From contig JBGCFI010000031.1 of NCBI GenBank assembly GCA_045106855.1, forward strand, positions 1 through 64,000: a stretch of 64,000 nucleotides of DNA, read 5' to 3'. The DNA comes from Granulosicoccus sp045106855. GTDB lineage: Bacteria; Pseudomonadota; Gammaproteobacteria; Granulosicoccales; Granulosicoccaceae. Made by a program: the position numbers and the translations under genes. Shown here piece by piece: positions 52,212 to 60,426 of the stretch (the stretch's first letter is position 1; each line of letters starts with the position of its first letter). Below the pieces are notes generated by a model that worked only from the letters and a program-made list of their open reading frames with translations, was not told the DNA's origin and did not search any database.

Positions 52212-53402
52212 TCACTGCATATTCATATCCCTCCGTGCGTTGGATTTAATCAAGCTGTTGTCAGTTGCACCGGTTTGTGCAGACAGCGCGAATGCGTCGT
52301 AGATGGGTAAGGTTGCAGCACCGAGCACGGCAGCGTCCGAGCAATTCTGGCTCTGGCGTACATTCAGAGGTTGAGACCATCCGGGCATGTAGAGCTCTGC
52401 GAGTTGATCTCTGACTCTTGCGACGAGTTCGGTCAGCAGCGACTCCGGCAGCTCTCCGCCGACAATAATGGCATCGATGTCAAGCAAGTGATCTACGGAT
52501 ACAATTGCCTTTGCAAGCAGAGAGCTCGCAGATTCGAGCCACGTTAGCAATGCCGGATCGGCAGCAGCCAATCGGGCAGGGAACTCGTTAAGAATTTCGT
52601 TTCCAAGGTCTCGCTTGAGTGCATAGCCTGATACATAATTTTCCAGAAAAGGCTGGACTGACGGTGAGGCACTTTCCGCATGGATCAGCATGTGTCCGAA
52701 TTCGGCGGCGTTTAAACCGGAGCCGCGATAAACACGCCGGTTTAAAAACAAACCGCCCCCCAGCCCGTTGCCGAAAAAGCTGATGTGCAGAAAGCTGTCG
52801 TAGTCACGCCCGACGCCATACCAGTATTCGCCAATAGCCGTGGCCGTTGCATTGTTATCCATACATACCGGTAGCATGAGTACGTCTGCCAGCGGCTGGC
52901 GCAGCGAGACGTTGTGCCAGCCGCGAGTGAACGCTGTCTGGGTAACACAGCCTTCGATCAGATTGATGGGACCGACAGAGGCCAGTCCGGCACCGAGCAA
53001 TGTTTTATCAGGTACCGCGCGTTTTAGTTCGGTGCCGACGCCGATCAAAGTGTCGAGAACGAGTTCCGGAGAAGGCGACTCTGGAAGCTCATGTAGGGTA
53101 TCGCGGATAATATTGCCTTTTAAATCGACGACAACACCCCGAATACGCTCGTGGTTAAAGTGCATGCCCAGCGTGTAGGCCGAGTTTGCCGCAACACCCA
53201 GATCTATAGCTGGCTGACCCCGTACGCTGGCACGGCGTCCCAGTTCTTCGATGAAACCAAGATCGAGTAATTCGGCAACAATATAGGAAACGGCTGCCGA
53301 GCTGAGCCCGACATGCTGAGCCACCTCGGCGCGCGAAATCGGCTCAAACAAATGTATGACTTCAAACACACGAGCACGATTGAGATCTCGTGTGTTCGGC
53401 AT
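52212..53402 (-). CDS. ROK-family transcriptional repressor
   Basis: 396 residues: an N-terminal winged helix-turn-helix (ISRAEVAQHVGLSSAAVSYIVAELLDLG, in two pieces about 22-49) and a ROK sugar-binding domain (GMHFNHERIRGVVVDL, then GNGLGGGLF and EFGHMLIH). The zinc Cys cluster of ROK kinases is missing, so it is not a kinase. First gene of the sugar operon; probably a repressor responding to the sugar, acting at the palindrome at 53489. Similar to FrcR/NagC/XylR-type regulators. Confidence 0.9.
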   Translation of the reverse strand: MPNTRDLNRARVFEVIHLFEPISRAEVAQHVGLSSAAVSYIVAELLDLGFIEELGRRASVRGQPAIDLGVAANSAYTLGMHFNHERIRGVVVDLKGNIIRDTLHELPESPSPELVLDTLIGVGTELKRAVPDKTLLGAGLASVGPINLIEGCVTQTAFTRGWHNVSLRQPLADVLMLPVCMDNNATATAIGEYWYGVGRDYDSFLHISFFGNGLGGGLFLNRRVYRGSGLNAAEFGHMLIHAESASPSVQPFLENYVSGYALKRDLGNEILNEFPARLAAADPALLTWLESASSLLAKAIVSVDHLLDIDAIIVGGELPESLLTELVARVRDQLAELYMPGWSQPLNVRQSQNCSDAAVLGAATLPIYDAFALSAQTGATDNSLIKSNARRDMNMQ

Positions 53403-53488
53403 CAGCTGGCGCTCAGCTGGTCGGCTTGGAGCGCAAGAACCCCTGTTAACAGTGTGTTCTGTGTGTGCATAGGTTTACCGCAGTCAGA

Positions 53489-53511
53489 ATTAAGTTAATC
53501 TATTTAACTTA
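53489..53511. promoter_or_regulatory. Operator-like inverted repeat of the sugar operon
   Basis: TTAAGTTAA-TCTAT-TTAACTTAA: perfect 9-bp arms, 5-bp spacer, 87 bases before the repressor ATG. A/T-rich palindromes with T-rich arms are bound by ROK repressors (NagC, Mlc). It lies 272 bases from yajC and so controls the minus-strand operon rather than yajC. Confidence 0.7.
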
Positions 53512-53782
53512 AGATAACCATAAAGCTGCCGGGTAATGTTGTCAACAGAAAATTCCCAGCCCCCGTGCCCAATGGTTTTTTAGTTAATCGGGAGAGGAAT
53601 TAGCGAGAGTCGGTTTTGTTGGTGGGGCGGCAAGCGTCGTATTGACTTTCGTTGATTGCCCGTTGTGAACTTGTTGCTCAAGCGCCAGTCGGACACGGAT
53701 CAATTCCGGGCACAGCAGCAGGCCGCGTCTATGGCATAATTCGCGGTTACTTCCGGCCTTCACTTATAAAGAGTAATTCGAC

Positions 53783-54106
53783 ATGGAATTTTTCATCAGT
53801 AATGCGTATGCACAGGGTGCAGGCTCTGGCAGTTCTATTTTGGGCATCCTGCCTTTGCTCCTGATGCTCCCCATCTTTTATTTCCTCATGATTCGCCCGC
53901 AACAAAAGCGCATGAAAGAGCATAAAGGCATGGTCAGTGCGTTGAAAAAGGGCGATGAGGTCGTTACTAATGGTGGACTGGGTGGGACTGTCACCAAAGT
54001 CGGTGATGCCTTCCTGTCCATGCGGGTCGCTGAGGGCGTTGAAGTCAACGTTCAGAAACAGTCAGTTGCGGCACTTCTTCCTTCTGGAACACTTAAAAGT
54101 ATCTAA
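53783..54106 (+). CDS. yajC: Sec translocase accessory subunit YajC
   Basis: 107 residues with one membrane helix (about 21-38) after a short N-terminus. The family motif PLLLMLPIFYFLMIRPQQKRMKEH is clear (abbreviated; residues about 23-46), followed by LKKGDEVVTNGGLGGTV. Works with SecDF on the Sec translocon. Three bases before secD. Confidence 0.93.
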   Translation: MEFFISNAYAQGAGSGSSILGILPLLLMLPIFYFLMIRPQQKRMKEHKGMVSALKKGDEVVTNGGLGGTVTKVGDAFLSMRVAEGVEVNVQKQSVAALLPSGTLKSI

Positions 54107-54109
54107 AGC

Positions 54110-55927
54110 ATGACCAATAGCAACCCGATCTGGAAACCACTGCTGCTGGCAGTGGTCTTGTTATGGGGCGCGCTTTATGCGTTGCCCAACCTGTTTGGCA
54201 GCGACCCTGCGGTACAGGTATCGGGTAGAAACGCCGATCTTACAAGTCAGGATATCAATCGGTTTTCCAGGATCCTGTCCGACGAAGGCTTTTCAGATAT
54301 TGAAATCCGCGAGGAAGATAATCGGTTTCTAGCGTTGTTTGACTCTGAAGACAATCAGATCAGGGCAAGAGATGCGATTGCCAACGAACTTGATGCCAAT
54401 GAATTCATTACCACGCTGAACCTCGAACCGGCGAGTCCTGACTGGTTGCGAGCATTCGCCGAACCGATGAACCTGGGTCTCGATTTGCGCGGCGGTGTTC
54501 ACTTTCTCATGGAAGTGGACATGGATTCCGCGATAAATTCGGCCGAAGAGCGTTACGTTCCATCCTGGAAGCGTGATGTTCGATCGCAAAAAGTCCGGGG
54601 GTCTTCCATATCACACGATGGCGGCTTACTAAGTGCGCGTTTTCAGACCGTTGCCGATCGGGACAAAATGTTGGCAATCTTCCGTGAGGAAGGCATTGAT
54701 CTGGCTTTTGAAACCTCTGAAGATGGCGAAAGCGCCTCAATAACCGCTAACCTGACCGAGCAGGCGGCAGAAGAAGAAAAACGCAGTGCCCTGCAGCAGA
54801 ATGTCGTTACCCTGCGCAATCGCATAAACGAACTGGGTGTCTCCGAACCGGTTATCCAGCAGCAAGGCACTGATCGCATCGTTGTCCAGTTGCCAGGGGT
54901 TCAGGATACTGCCCGAGCCAAAGAAATCCTGGGTGCAACAGCGACACTTGAATACAGGCTTGTTTCATCTCGTGCCGATGCCCGTGCCTACAAGCGCCGC
55001 GACGACGGATCAACCGTCATGCTTGATCGCGACATCATCGTCACAGGGGATCAGATCAAGGGCGCCTCCTCTGGCATAGACCAGTCATCGGGCACGCCTG
55101 CTGTGTTTGTCAATCTGGACAATGCGGGTGCACGACGCATGCGCTTGGTCACCCAGGACAATGTCGGCAATCCCATGGCGGTGGTGTACATCGAAAACCG
55201 CGTAGATTCCAAAGAAGTCAACGGGGAAATAATCAAGACGACCACTAAGGTGGCAGAAGTTATTAGCGTAGCTGTGATCAGAGACGTGCTGAGTCACCGG
55301 TTTCAGACAACCGGACTTGGAGCGAACGAGGCCAGCGATCTTGCATTACTGCTGCGCGCCGGCGCCTTGAAAGCTCCCGTTGAAATTGTCGAAGAACGTA
55401 CGGTTGGCCCGAGTCTGGGTAAGGATAATATCCGGCAAGGATTTCTGTCAGCTGTTGTCGGTCTTGCTTTAGTCGTTATTTTTATGGGCGTGTATTACCG
55501 GGTATTTGGTTTGATCGCCGGCGCAGCCCTGGTTATAAACGTCGTGTTAATCATCGCCATACTGGGGCTTCTCCAGGCAACACTGACCTTGCCAGGCATC
55601 GCAGGCATTGTACTGACCATGGGCATGGCGGTTGATGCCAACGTTCTTATCTTTGAACGCATTCGTGAAGAGTTGCGTGCAGGAGGGGCTGTTCAGGCGG
55701 CTATCTCTGCAGGTTACGACAAAGCGTTTACGACAATCGCAGATGCCAATATCACGACTCTCATAGCTGCCATTGTGCTTTTCAGCATGGGTACAGGACC
55801 AATAAAGGGTTTTGCGATAACGCTGTGTCTTGGCATTTTGACCTCCATGTTTACTGCCATATTCGGTTCGAGAGTGCTGGTTAATGCGCTATTCGGCGGT
55901 CGCCGTCTTAGCAAATTACCTATCTGA
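54110..55927 (+). CDS. secD: Protein translocase subunit SecD
   Basis: SecD uses the proton gradient to pull proteins across the membrane with SecF. 605 residues: one N-terminal membrane helix (about 8-30), a large periplasmic domain (LGLDLRGGVHFLMEVD at about 123-138, NTVVTLRNRINELGV-type block, and the P1 head), and five C-terminal membrane helices with MGMAVDANVLIFERIREELR. Three bases after yajC; secF starts 30 bases after its stop. Confidence 0.96.
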   Translation: MTNSNPIWKPLLLAVVLLWGALYALPNLFGSDPAVQVSGRNADLTSQDINRFSRILSDEGFSDIEIREEDNRFLALFDSEDNQIRARDAIANELDANEFITTLNLEPASPDWLRAFAEPMNLGLDLRGGVHFLMEVDMDSAINSAEERYVPSWKRDVRSQKVRGSSISHDGGLLSARFQTVADRDKMLAIFREEGIDLAFETSEDGESASITANLTEQAAEEEKRSALQQNVVTLRNRINELGVSEPVIQQQGTDRIVVQLPGVQDTARAKEILGATATLEYRLVSSRADARAYKRRDDGSTVMLDRDIIVTGDQIKGASSGIDQSSGTPAVFVNLDNAGARRMRLVTQDNVGNPMAVVYIENRVDSKEVNGEIIKTTTKVAEVISVAVIRDVLSHRFQTTGLGANEASDLALLLRAGALKAPVEIVEERTVGPSLGKDNIRQGFLSAVVGLALVVIFMGVYYRVFGLIAGAALVINVVLIIAILGLLQATLTLPGIAGIVLTMGMAVDANVLIFERIREELRAGGAVQAAISAGYDKAFTTIADANITTLIAAIVLFSMGTGPIKGFAITLCLGILTSMFTAIFGSRVLVNALFGGRRLSKLPI

Positions 55928-55957
55928 TTCATCCGCTGATACCTACGGAAAACGCAC

Positions 55958-56896
55958 ATGCGAAATATTATTGGCGAGATCAAATTCGACTTTATGGGCC
56001 GGCACCAGTTTGCCTATATTGTCTCGGGAGCCCTGTTAACCATTGCCGTACTGGCTATTGCCATACGTGGTCTCAGTCTTGGTGTGGATTTTACGGGTGG
56101 TTACACAATCGAAGTTGGCTATGAGAAAGCCCCCGACCTGGGCGATATTCGCGCAGCATTGGCATCAGGCGATCTACCCGACTCTGTAGTACAGACCTTC
56201 GGCACCAGCACCGACATATTAATTCGTATGGCGCCGTTGGAAGGCGTTAACAGTGCCGATGTAAGCACCCAGGTATTACGGGTTCTTGCAAGCTCCGCCG
56301 AATCGGAGGTAACCATGCGCCGCGTCGAATTCGTTGGCCCTCAAGTTGGTGAGGAGCTAAGAGAGAAGGGCGGTATCGCCATTCTTACTGCTCTGTTCGG
56401 CATCATCATCTACATCTGGTTTCGTTTTGAGAAGAAATTCTCGGTCGGCTCGGTACTGGCACTGGTGCACGATGTCGTAATTACCGTCGGATTTTTTGCC
56501 TTGTTTCAAATCGAGTTTGATTTGACCATTCTTGCAGCGATTCTCGCCGTTATTGGTTACTCGCTGAATGACACTATCGTGGTTTTTGATCGCATCCGTG
56601 AAAATTTTCGACTAATTCGAACCGGTACCCCTGCAGAGATTATGAACAGCTCTATCAGCCAGACGTTGTCGCGTACCGTCATTACCTCAGGAACAACCTT
56701 GCTGGTGTTGCTATCGTTGTTTTTCTTCGGTGGGAAAATCATTCACGGCTTTTCTCTGGCATTGCTGGTCGGTGTCATTATCGGGACCTACTCATCTATC
56801 TTTGTTGCAAGTCTTGCCGTTCTCAGGCTGGGAATAACCAAAGAAGACCTTATGCCGGTAGAGAAAGAGGGTGCGGATCTGGAATCCATGCCTTGA
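55958..56896 (+). CDS. secF: Protein translocase subunit SecF
   Basis: 312 residues with six membrane helices and LGVDFTGGYTIEVGY at about 48-62, RRVEFVGPQVGEELR, and GYSLNDTIVVFDRIREN (about 203-219). Partner of SecD. A hairpin with a T-run follows. Confidence 0.96.
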   Translation: MRNIIGEIKFDFMGRHQFAYIVSGALLTIAVLAIAIRGLSLGVDFTGGYTIEVGYEKAPDLGDIRAALASGDLPDSVVQTFGTSTDILIRMAPLEGVNSADVSTQVLRVLASSAESEVTMRRVEFVGPQVGEELREKGGIAILTALFGIIIYIWFRFEKKFSVGSVLALVHDVVITVGFFALFQIEFDLTILAAILAVIGYSLNDTIVVFDRIRENFRLIRTGTPAEIMNSSISQTLSRTVITSGTTLLVLLSLFFFGGKIIHGFSLALLVGVIIGTYSSIFVASLAVLRLGITKEDLMPVEKEGADLESMP

Positions 56897-56905
56897 AGGC
56901 ACCCA

Positions 56906-56955
56906 GGATGATCAGGGTATGGCGCTAACTGATCATCCAATGCTGCTTTTCAGCT
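56906..56955 (+). terminator. Terminator region of secF
   Basis: A perfect 10-bp stem (GGATGATCAG / CTGATCATCC) with a 13-base loop at 56906-56938, then a short GCTG...CAGC stem and a run of six T at 56949. It lies between the convergent secF and suhB genes and may serve both. Confidence 0.55.
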
Positions 56956-57786
56956 TTTTTCGCTGGGTTTTTTCCTCATAGCAGCACCTGTCTTGCGCGC
57001 TGCAGACAGCGGTTTCATGACTTCCAGCATGTGGTGATGAATTTTAGGGGCAGCGGCAATGAGCTCGCCGCGAGTCATCCACTCATCGCCTCCGTCGAAA
57101 TCATTAATCAATCCGCCAGCCTCGCGCACGATTAACGCGCCCGCCGCGATGTCCCAGCTTTGCAAGCCTGTCAGCCAGCAACCCTCGACACGACCAGCTG
57201 CGACATATGCCAGATCCAGTGCGGCTGATCCCAGTCGCCTGACTCCGGCGGAACGCTCGGTAAAGTGCCGTTGAGTACGTTGATAAAAATCCAGATCCTG
57301 CCCGTCTCTGTAGGGAAAGCCGGAACTCAATAAGGCATCTCCGAGCTTGCTGCGGTTGGATACGCGCAGACGTTTACTGTCCAGAAAAGCGCCTTCGCCT
57401 TTGCCCGCGGTGAAGAGCTCTTGTCGCATGGGATCGTAGATGACTGCCTGAAAGAGTCGCCCTTTTTGCATGAGTGCGATCGACACACTGTAGTGCGGCA
57501 ATCCGTGGATGAAATTGGTCGTGCCATCGAGGGGATCGATAATCCATTGAAATTCGGATTTTTCATCGCCTATCAGGCCAGATTCTTCGCACAGAAAGGA
57601 GTGGTCAGGGTAGGCCTTGCGAAGCACACCGATGATCTCGGCTTCCGCCTTTTTATCGACCTCTGTGACGAAATCGTTGCGCTGTTTTTTCTGGATCGAC
57701 AGGGGATCGTAGCGATCAACGTTTTGTGTAATGACTTTGCCGGCTGCTCTGGCAGCGCGGATGCCGATGTTAAGCATCGGATTCAT
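56950..57786 (-). CDS. suhB: Inositol-1-monophosphatase-family protein SuhB
   Basis: 278 residues with the IMPase signature WIIDPLDGTTNFIHGLPHYS (about 86-105; Mg2+-binding Asp residues) and C-terminal WDIAAGALIVREAGG. SuhB in E. coli is also a component of the ribosomal antitermination complex. Located opposite trmJ; suhB and trmJ are divergent, as in many gammaproteobacteria. The C-terminus is basic. Confidence 0.93.
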   Translation of the reverse strand: MNPMLNIGIRAARAAGKVITQNVDRYDPLSIQKKQRNDFVTEVDKKAEAEIIGVLRKAYPDHSFLCEESGLIGDEKSEFQWIIDPLDGTTNFIHGLPHYSVSIALMQKGRLFQAVIYDPMRQELFTAGKGEGAFLDSKRLRVSNRSKLGDALLSSGFPYRDGQDLDFYQRTQRHFTERSAGVRRLGSAALDLAYVAAGRVEGCWLTGLQSWDIAAGALIVREAGGLINDFDGGDEWMTRGELIAAAPKIHHHMLEVMKPLSAARKTGAAMRKKPSEKS

Positions 57787-57924
57787 GGCAATTCGCTTTA
57801 AATGGGTAGGGCGCTAGTGTAGTGCTAAACCCGGTTTGCTGCGCAAGAGAAACTCTTTTGATACTCCGTCCGGTTCATACTTTCGGAATCAAACTGTTAC
57901 TCGATATATGACATCATTACGAAT

Positions 57925-58722
57925 ATGAGTGTAGAAATCGTTTTTGTCATGGTGGGTACGACCCACACCGGTAATCTGGGCGCCGCCGCCCGTGCCATGA
58001 AAACCATGGGTTTTTCGGTGTTGAGGTTGGTCGATACCTGCTCGCATCTATCCGATGAGGCGTTGGCCCGATCATCAGGCGCAAATGATGTCCTGAAACA
58101 GGCTAAATCCTTCAGCACCCTGAAAGAGGCGATAGCAGATTGTCGTGTGGTTATTGGCACAAGTGCCAGGGCCAGACAATTGGCTGTGCCCTTGAAGTCG
58201 TGTCGGGACATTGCTAGCGAAGTGGCTGAACTCGGTAAAAGTCCAGATGCTGCGGGTTTTCGTGTGGCGATGGTTTTTGGGCAAGAGCGCTCGGGTTTAA
58301 GCAACGAGTCCCTCGACTTGTGCACACGTCTGCTCCGGATTCCTTGTAACCCGGATTTTTCTTCGTTGAATCTTGGCAGTGCTGTGCAGGTCGTCGCCTA
58401 TGAATTGTCTCAGGCAATTGTTTCAGTCCCGCAAGGAGCGCCAGCGCCAATGCCGGGAAAGTGGCGTGGTACTGATGCTGAAACACCGCCTGTTCAGACG
58501 GTTGATGAAGATGATTTGCCAGCCAGTAGCGAAGCGATGGAGCATTTTTTTGAACATCTCGATCGGGTCATGGTTGATACCGGCTTTCTTAACCCGGAAA
58601 ACCCCCGTCTGTTGCGGCGTAAAGTGCGTCGTTACTTTGAGTCAAATCGTCCTACTGGTGCCGAGTTGTCGATGTTCCGTGGCATTTTGTCTGCTACAGA
58701 GAGCCCAAGGAGGCGAGATTGA
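57925..58722 (+). CDS. trmJ: tRNA (cytidine/uridine-2'-O-)-methyltransferase TrmJ
   Basis: TrmJ methylates the 2'-OH of residue 32 in tRNAs. 265 residues. SPOUT fold: N-terminal VMVGTTHTGNLGAAARAMKTMGF and knot motifs VAMVFGQERSGLSN and IPCNPDFSSLNLGSAVQVVAYEL. C-terminal helical extension. The trmJ-cysE-isc order is typical. Confidence 0.92.
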   Translation: MSVEIVFVMVGTTHTGNLGAAARAMKTMGFSVLRLVDTCSHLSDEALARSSGANDVLKQAKSFSTLKEAIADCRVVIGTSARARQLAVPLKSCRDIASEVAELGKSPDAAGFRVAMVFGQERSGLSNESLDLCTRLLRIPCNPDFSSLNLGSAVQVVAYELSQAIVSVPQGAPAPMPGKWRGTDAETPPVQTVDEDDLPASSEAMEHFFEHLDRVMVDTGFLNPENPRLLRRKVRRYFESNRPTGAELSMFRGILSATESPRRRD

Positions 58723-58855
58723 AAGTTTGATGTCATAGCTTGCTCACAGCCGTCAAGCGTGATGCAGTTGCTTGTCCAGCCAGACGCACGAAGCCTTAAA
58801 CGCAATAAACACGTACAATAAAAGGCCGTACAAGTGCGAATTGTTCGTGACGATC

Positions 58856-59554
58856 ATGTGGCAACTTATTAAAGAAGACATCTCCTGCGTGTTTGAGCGC
58901 GATCCCGCAGCGCGTACCACATTCGATGTGCTTACCTGCTATTCCGGCGTCCACGCGATTCTTTTTCATCGAATTAATCATTGGATGTGGGGTAGAGGCT
59001 TACGTTGGCCCGCCCGTTTTCTGGGTAATATCTCGCGTTGGTTGACTGGTATAGAGATACACCCCGGGGCCGTTATAGGGCGCCGTTTCTTTGTCGATCA
59101 CGGTACCGGCGTCGTAATCGGTGAAACGGCAGAAATCGGCGATGACGTAACGCTTTACCAAGGCGTGACATTAGGTGGACGGACACTTAATGAAGGGAAA
59201 CGCCACCCCACCCTTGGCAATAATGTGGTGGTGGGTGCGGGCGCTAAAATTCTTGGTCCGTTCAAGGTGGATGATGATTCACGCATTGGATCCAACGCAG
59301 TAGTGCTGCACCCGGTACCGGCCGGAGCCACAGTGGTTGGTGTGCCCGGGAAAATTGTACGCTGCCGTGACAAAAGCCCGAAATGCATTGAACTGGTCAA
59401 GGAGCGGGCTGAGAACATGCGTCGTCAAACCTTTGATGCCTATGGTGTGGCTGGTGACATTGATGACCCTCTGGAAATATCAGTTGAATTGCTGCAACAA
59501 CAGGTCGCTGAGTTACGCGCTGAACTTGATCGGCTTAACAAAAAAGCGGGGTAG
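58856..59554 (+). CDS. cysE: Serine O-acetyltransferase
   Basis: CysE makes O-acetylserine, the precursor to cysteine. 232 residues from ATG 58856 (the frame starts earlier). It is the short EpsC/SrpH type: a helical domain of about 60 residues, then left-handed beta-helix hexapeptide repeats (IEIHPGAVIGRRFFVDHGTG and VVVGAGAKILG). Supplies cysteine for the downstream Fe-S operon. Confidence 0.93.
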   Translation: MWQLIKEDISCVFERDPAARTTFDVLTCYSGVHAILFHRINHWMWGRGLRWPARFLGNISRWLTGIEIHPGAVIGRRFFVDHGTGVVIGETAEIGDDVTLYQGVTLGGRTLNEGKRHPTLGNNVVVGAGAKILGPFKVDDDSRIGSNAVVLHPVPAGATVVGVPGKIVRCRDKSPKCIELVKERAENMRRQTFDAYGVAGDIDDPLEISVELLQQQVAELRAELDRLNKKAG

Positions 59555-59741
59555 TCGAGAGGTTACGCGTGAATCAGCTGCTAAGTTCGTTTTCGGCGAT
59601 CTAAGTAGCTGAAATTAAACGACTATTTTGGTTTTTCAAATGCGATTGAAAACAGATTCAGCAGGGTGGTTAGTGGCGGAAACTCACTGGAGCGACTAAA
59701 GGCTCAACTGGCGTCGTCAACCGACCGATACGCATGATTCT

Positions 59742-59765
59742 ATACTTGACTATTTTAGTAGGGTA
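59742..59765 (+). promoter_or_regulatory. Type 1 IscR operator
   Basis: This stretch matches the type 1 IscR consensus, with a left half ATA.TTGACTA and right half TAGTAGGGTA. It overlaps the -35 hexamer TTGACT (59746-59751). IscR with a 2Fe-2S cluster binds such sites and represses the isc operon; apo-IscR does not. The sequence similarity is strong; binding is not tested. Confidence 0.8.
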
Positions 59766-59774
59766 AGGGACAAT
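59746..59774 (+). promoter_or_regulatory. Promoter of the isc operon
   Basis: TTGACT (-35, 59746-59751), 17-bp spacer, GACAAT (-10, 59769-59774). The -35 lies inside the IscR operator, so bound IscR would block polymerase. The iscR ATG follows 39 bases after the -10. Confidence 0.65.
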
Positions 59775-59813
59775 TCCAGCCAATACGGGAATTGGATCCT
59801 ATCCGCTCACTCT

Positions 59814-60272
59814 ATGAAGCTAACCACAAAAGGCAGATATGCAGTCACCGCAATGCTGGACCTTGCGCTGCATGGCGAGCAGGGGCCGGTTTCGTTGGCA
59901 GAGATTTCCACACGGCAGGAAATCTCGCTTTCATATCTTGAGCAATTATTTTCCAAATTGCGAAAAAACGGCCTTGTAACCAGCACGAGAGGACCGGGAG
60001 GGGGTTACTCGGTGGCTCGAGACCTTTCAGCAGTGGCCGTGTCTGAGATTATAGGCGCGGTTAACGAGTCTGTTGATGCGACACAGTGCGCTGGAAAAGA
60101 GAATTGTCACAGTCACGGAAGGTGCCTTACCCATGATCTTTGGGAGGGGTTGAGTGCTCAGATTGAAGAATTTCTCAGTAGTGTTTCTCTGCAAGACATG
60201 ATCGACCGGCACCGTGTGCAGAGCGTGTCCATTATTCAGGAAAACATGCTTGTGCAGCGTAGGCATGCTTAA
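59814..60272 (+). CDS. iscR: Iron-sulfur cluster regulator IscR
   Basis: Rrf2-family repressor of the isc operon. 152 residues: winged HTH (about 10-60) and cluster ligands Cys92, Cys98, Cys104 and His107, identical in numbering to E. coli. First gene of the isc operon; autoregulated by the operator upstream. Confidence 0.96.
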   Translation: MKLTTKGRYAVTAMLDLALHGEQGPVSLAEISTRQEISLSYLEQLFSKLRKNGLVTSTRGPGGGYSVARDLSAVAVSEIIGAVNESVDATQCAGKENCHSHGRCLTHDLWEGLSAQIEEFLSSVSLQDMIDRHRVQSVSIIQENMLVQRRHA

Positions 60273-60426
60273 TTGATTCGCCGGGATACACACCCTGATG
60301 CTTGTGATTTACCTGTTCCGTGCATACAAACACGTCTCTGCAGCGTACAACAGGCCATGTCATGTCAGTAGTTTTCAGTTGCGGCTTCACGTCGCTCAAA
60401 CTTGTCAATTTTGAGGCTTTAAAAAA

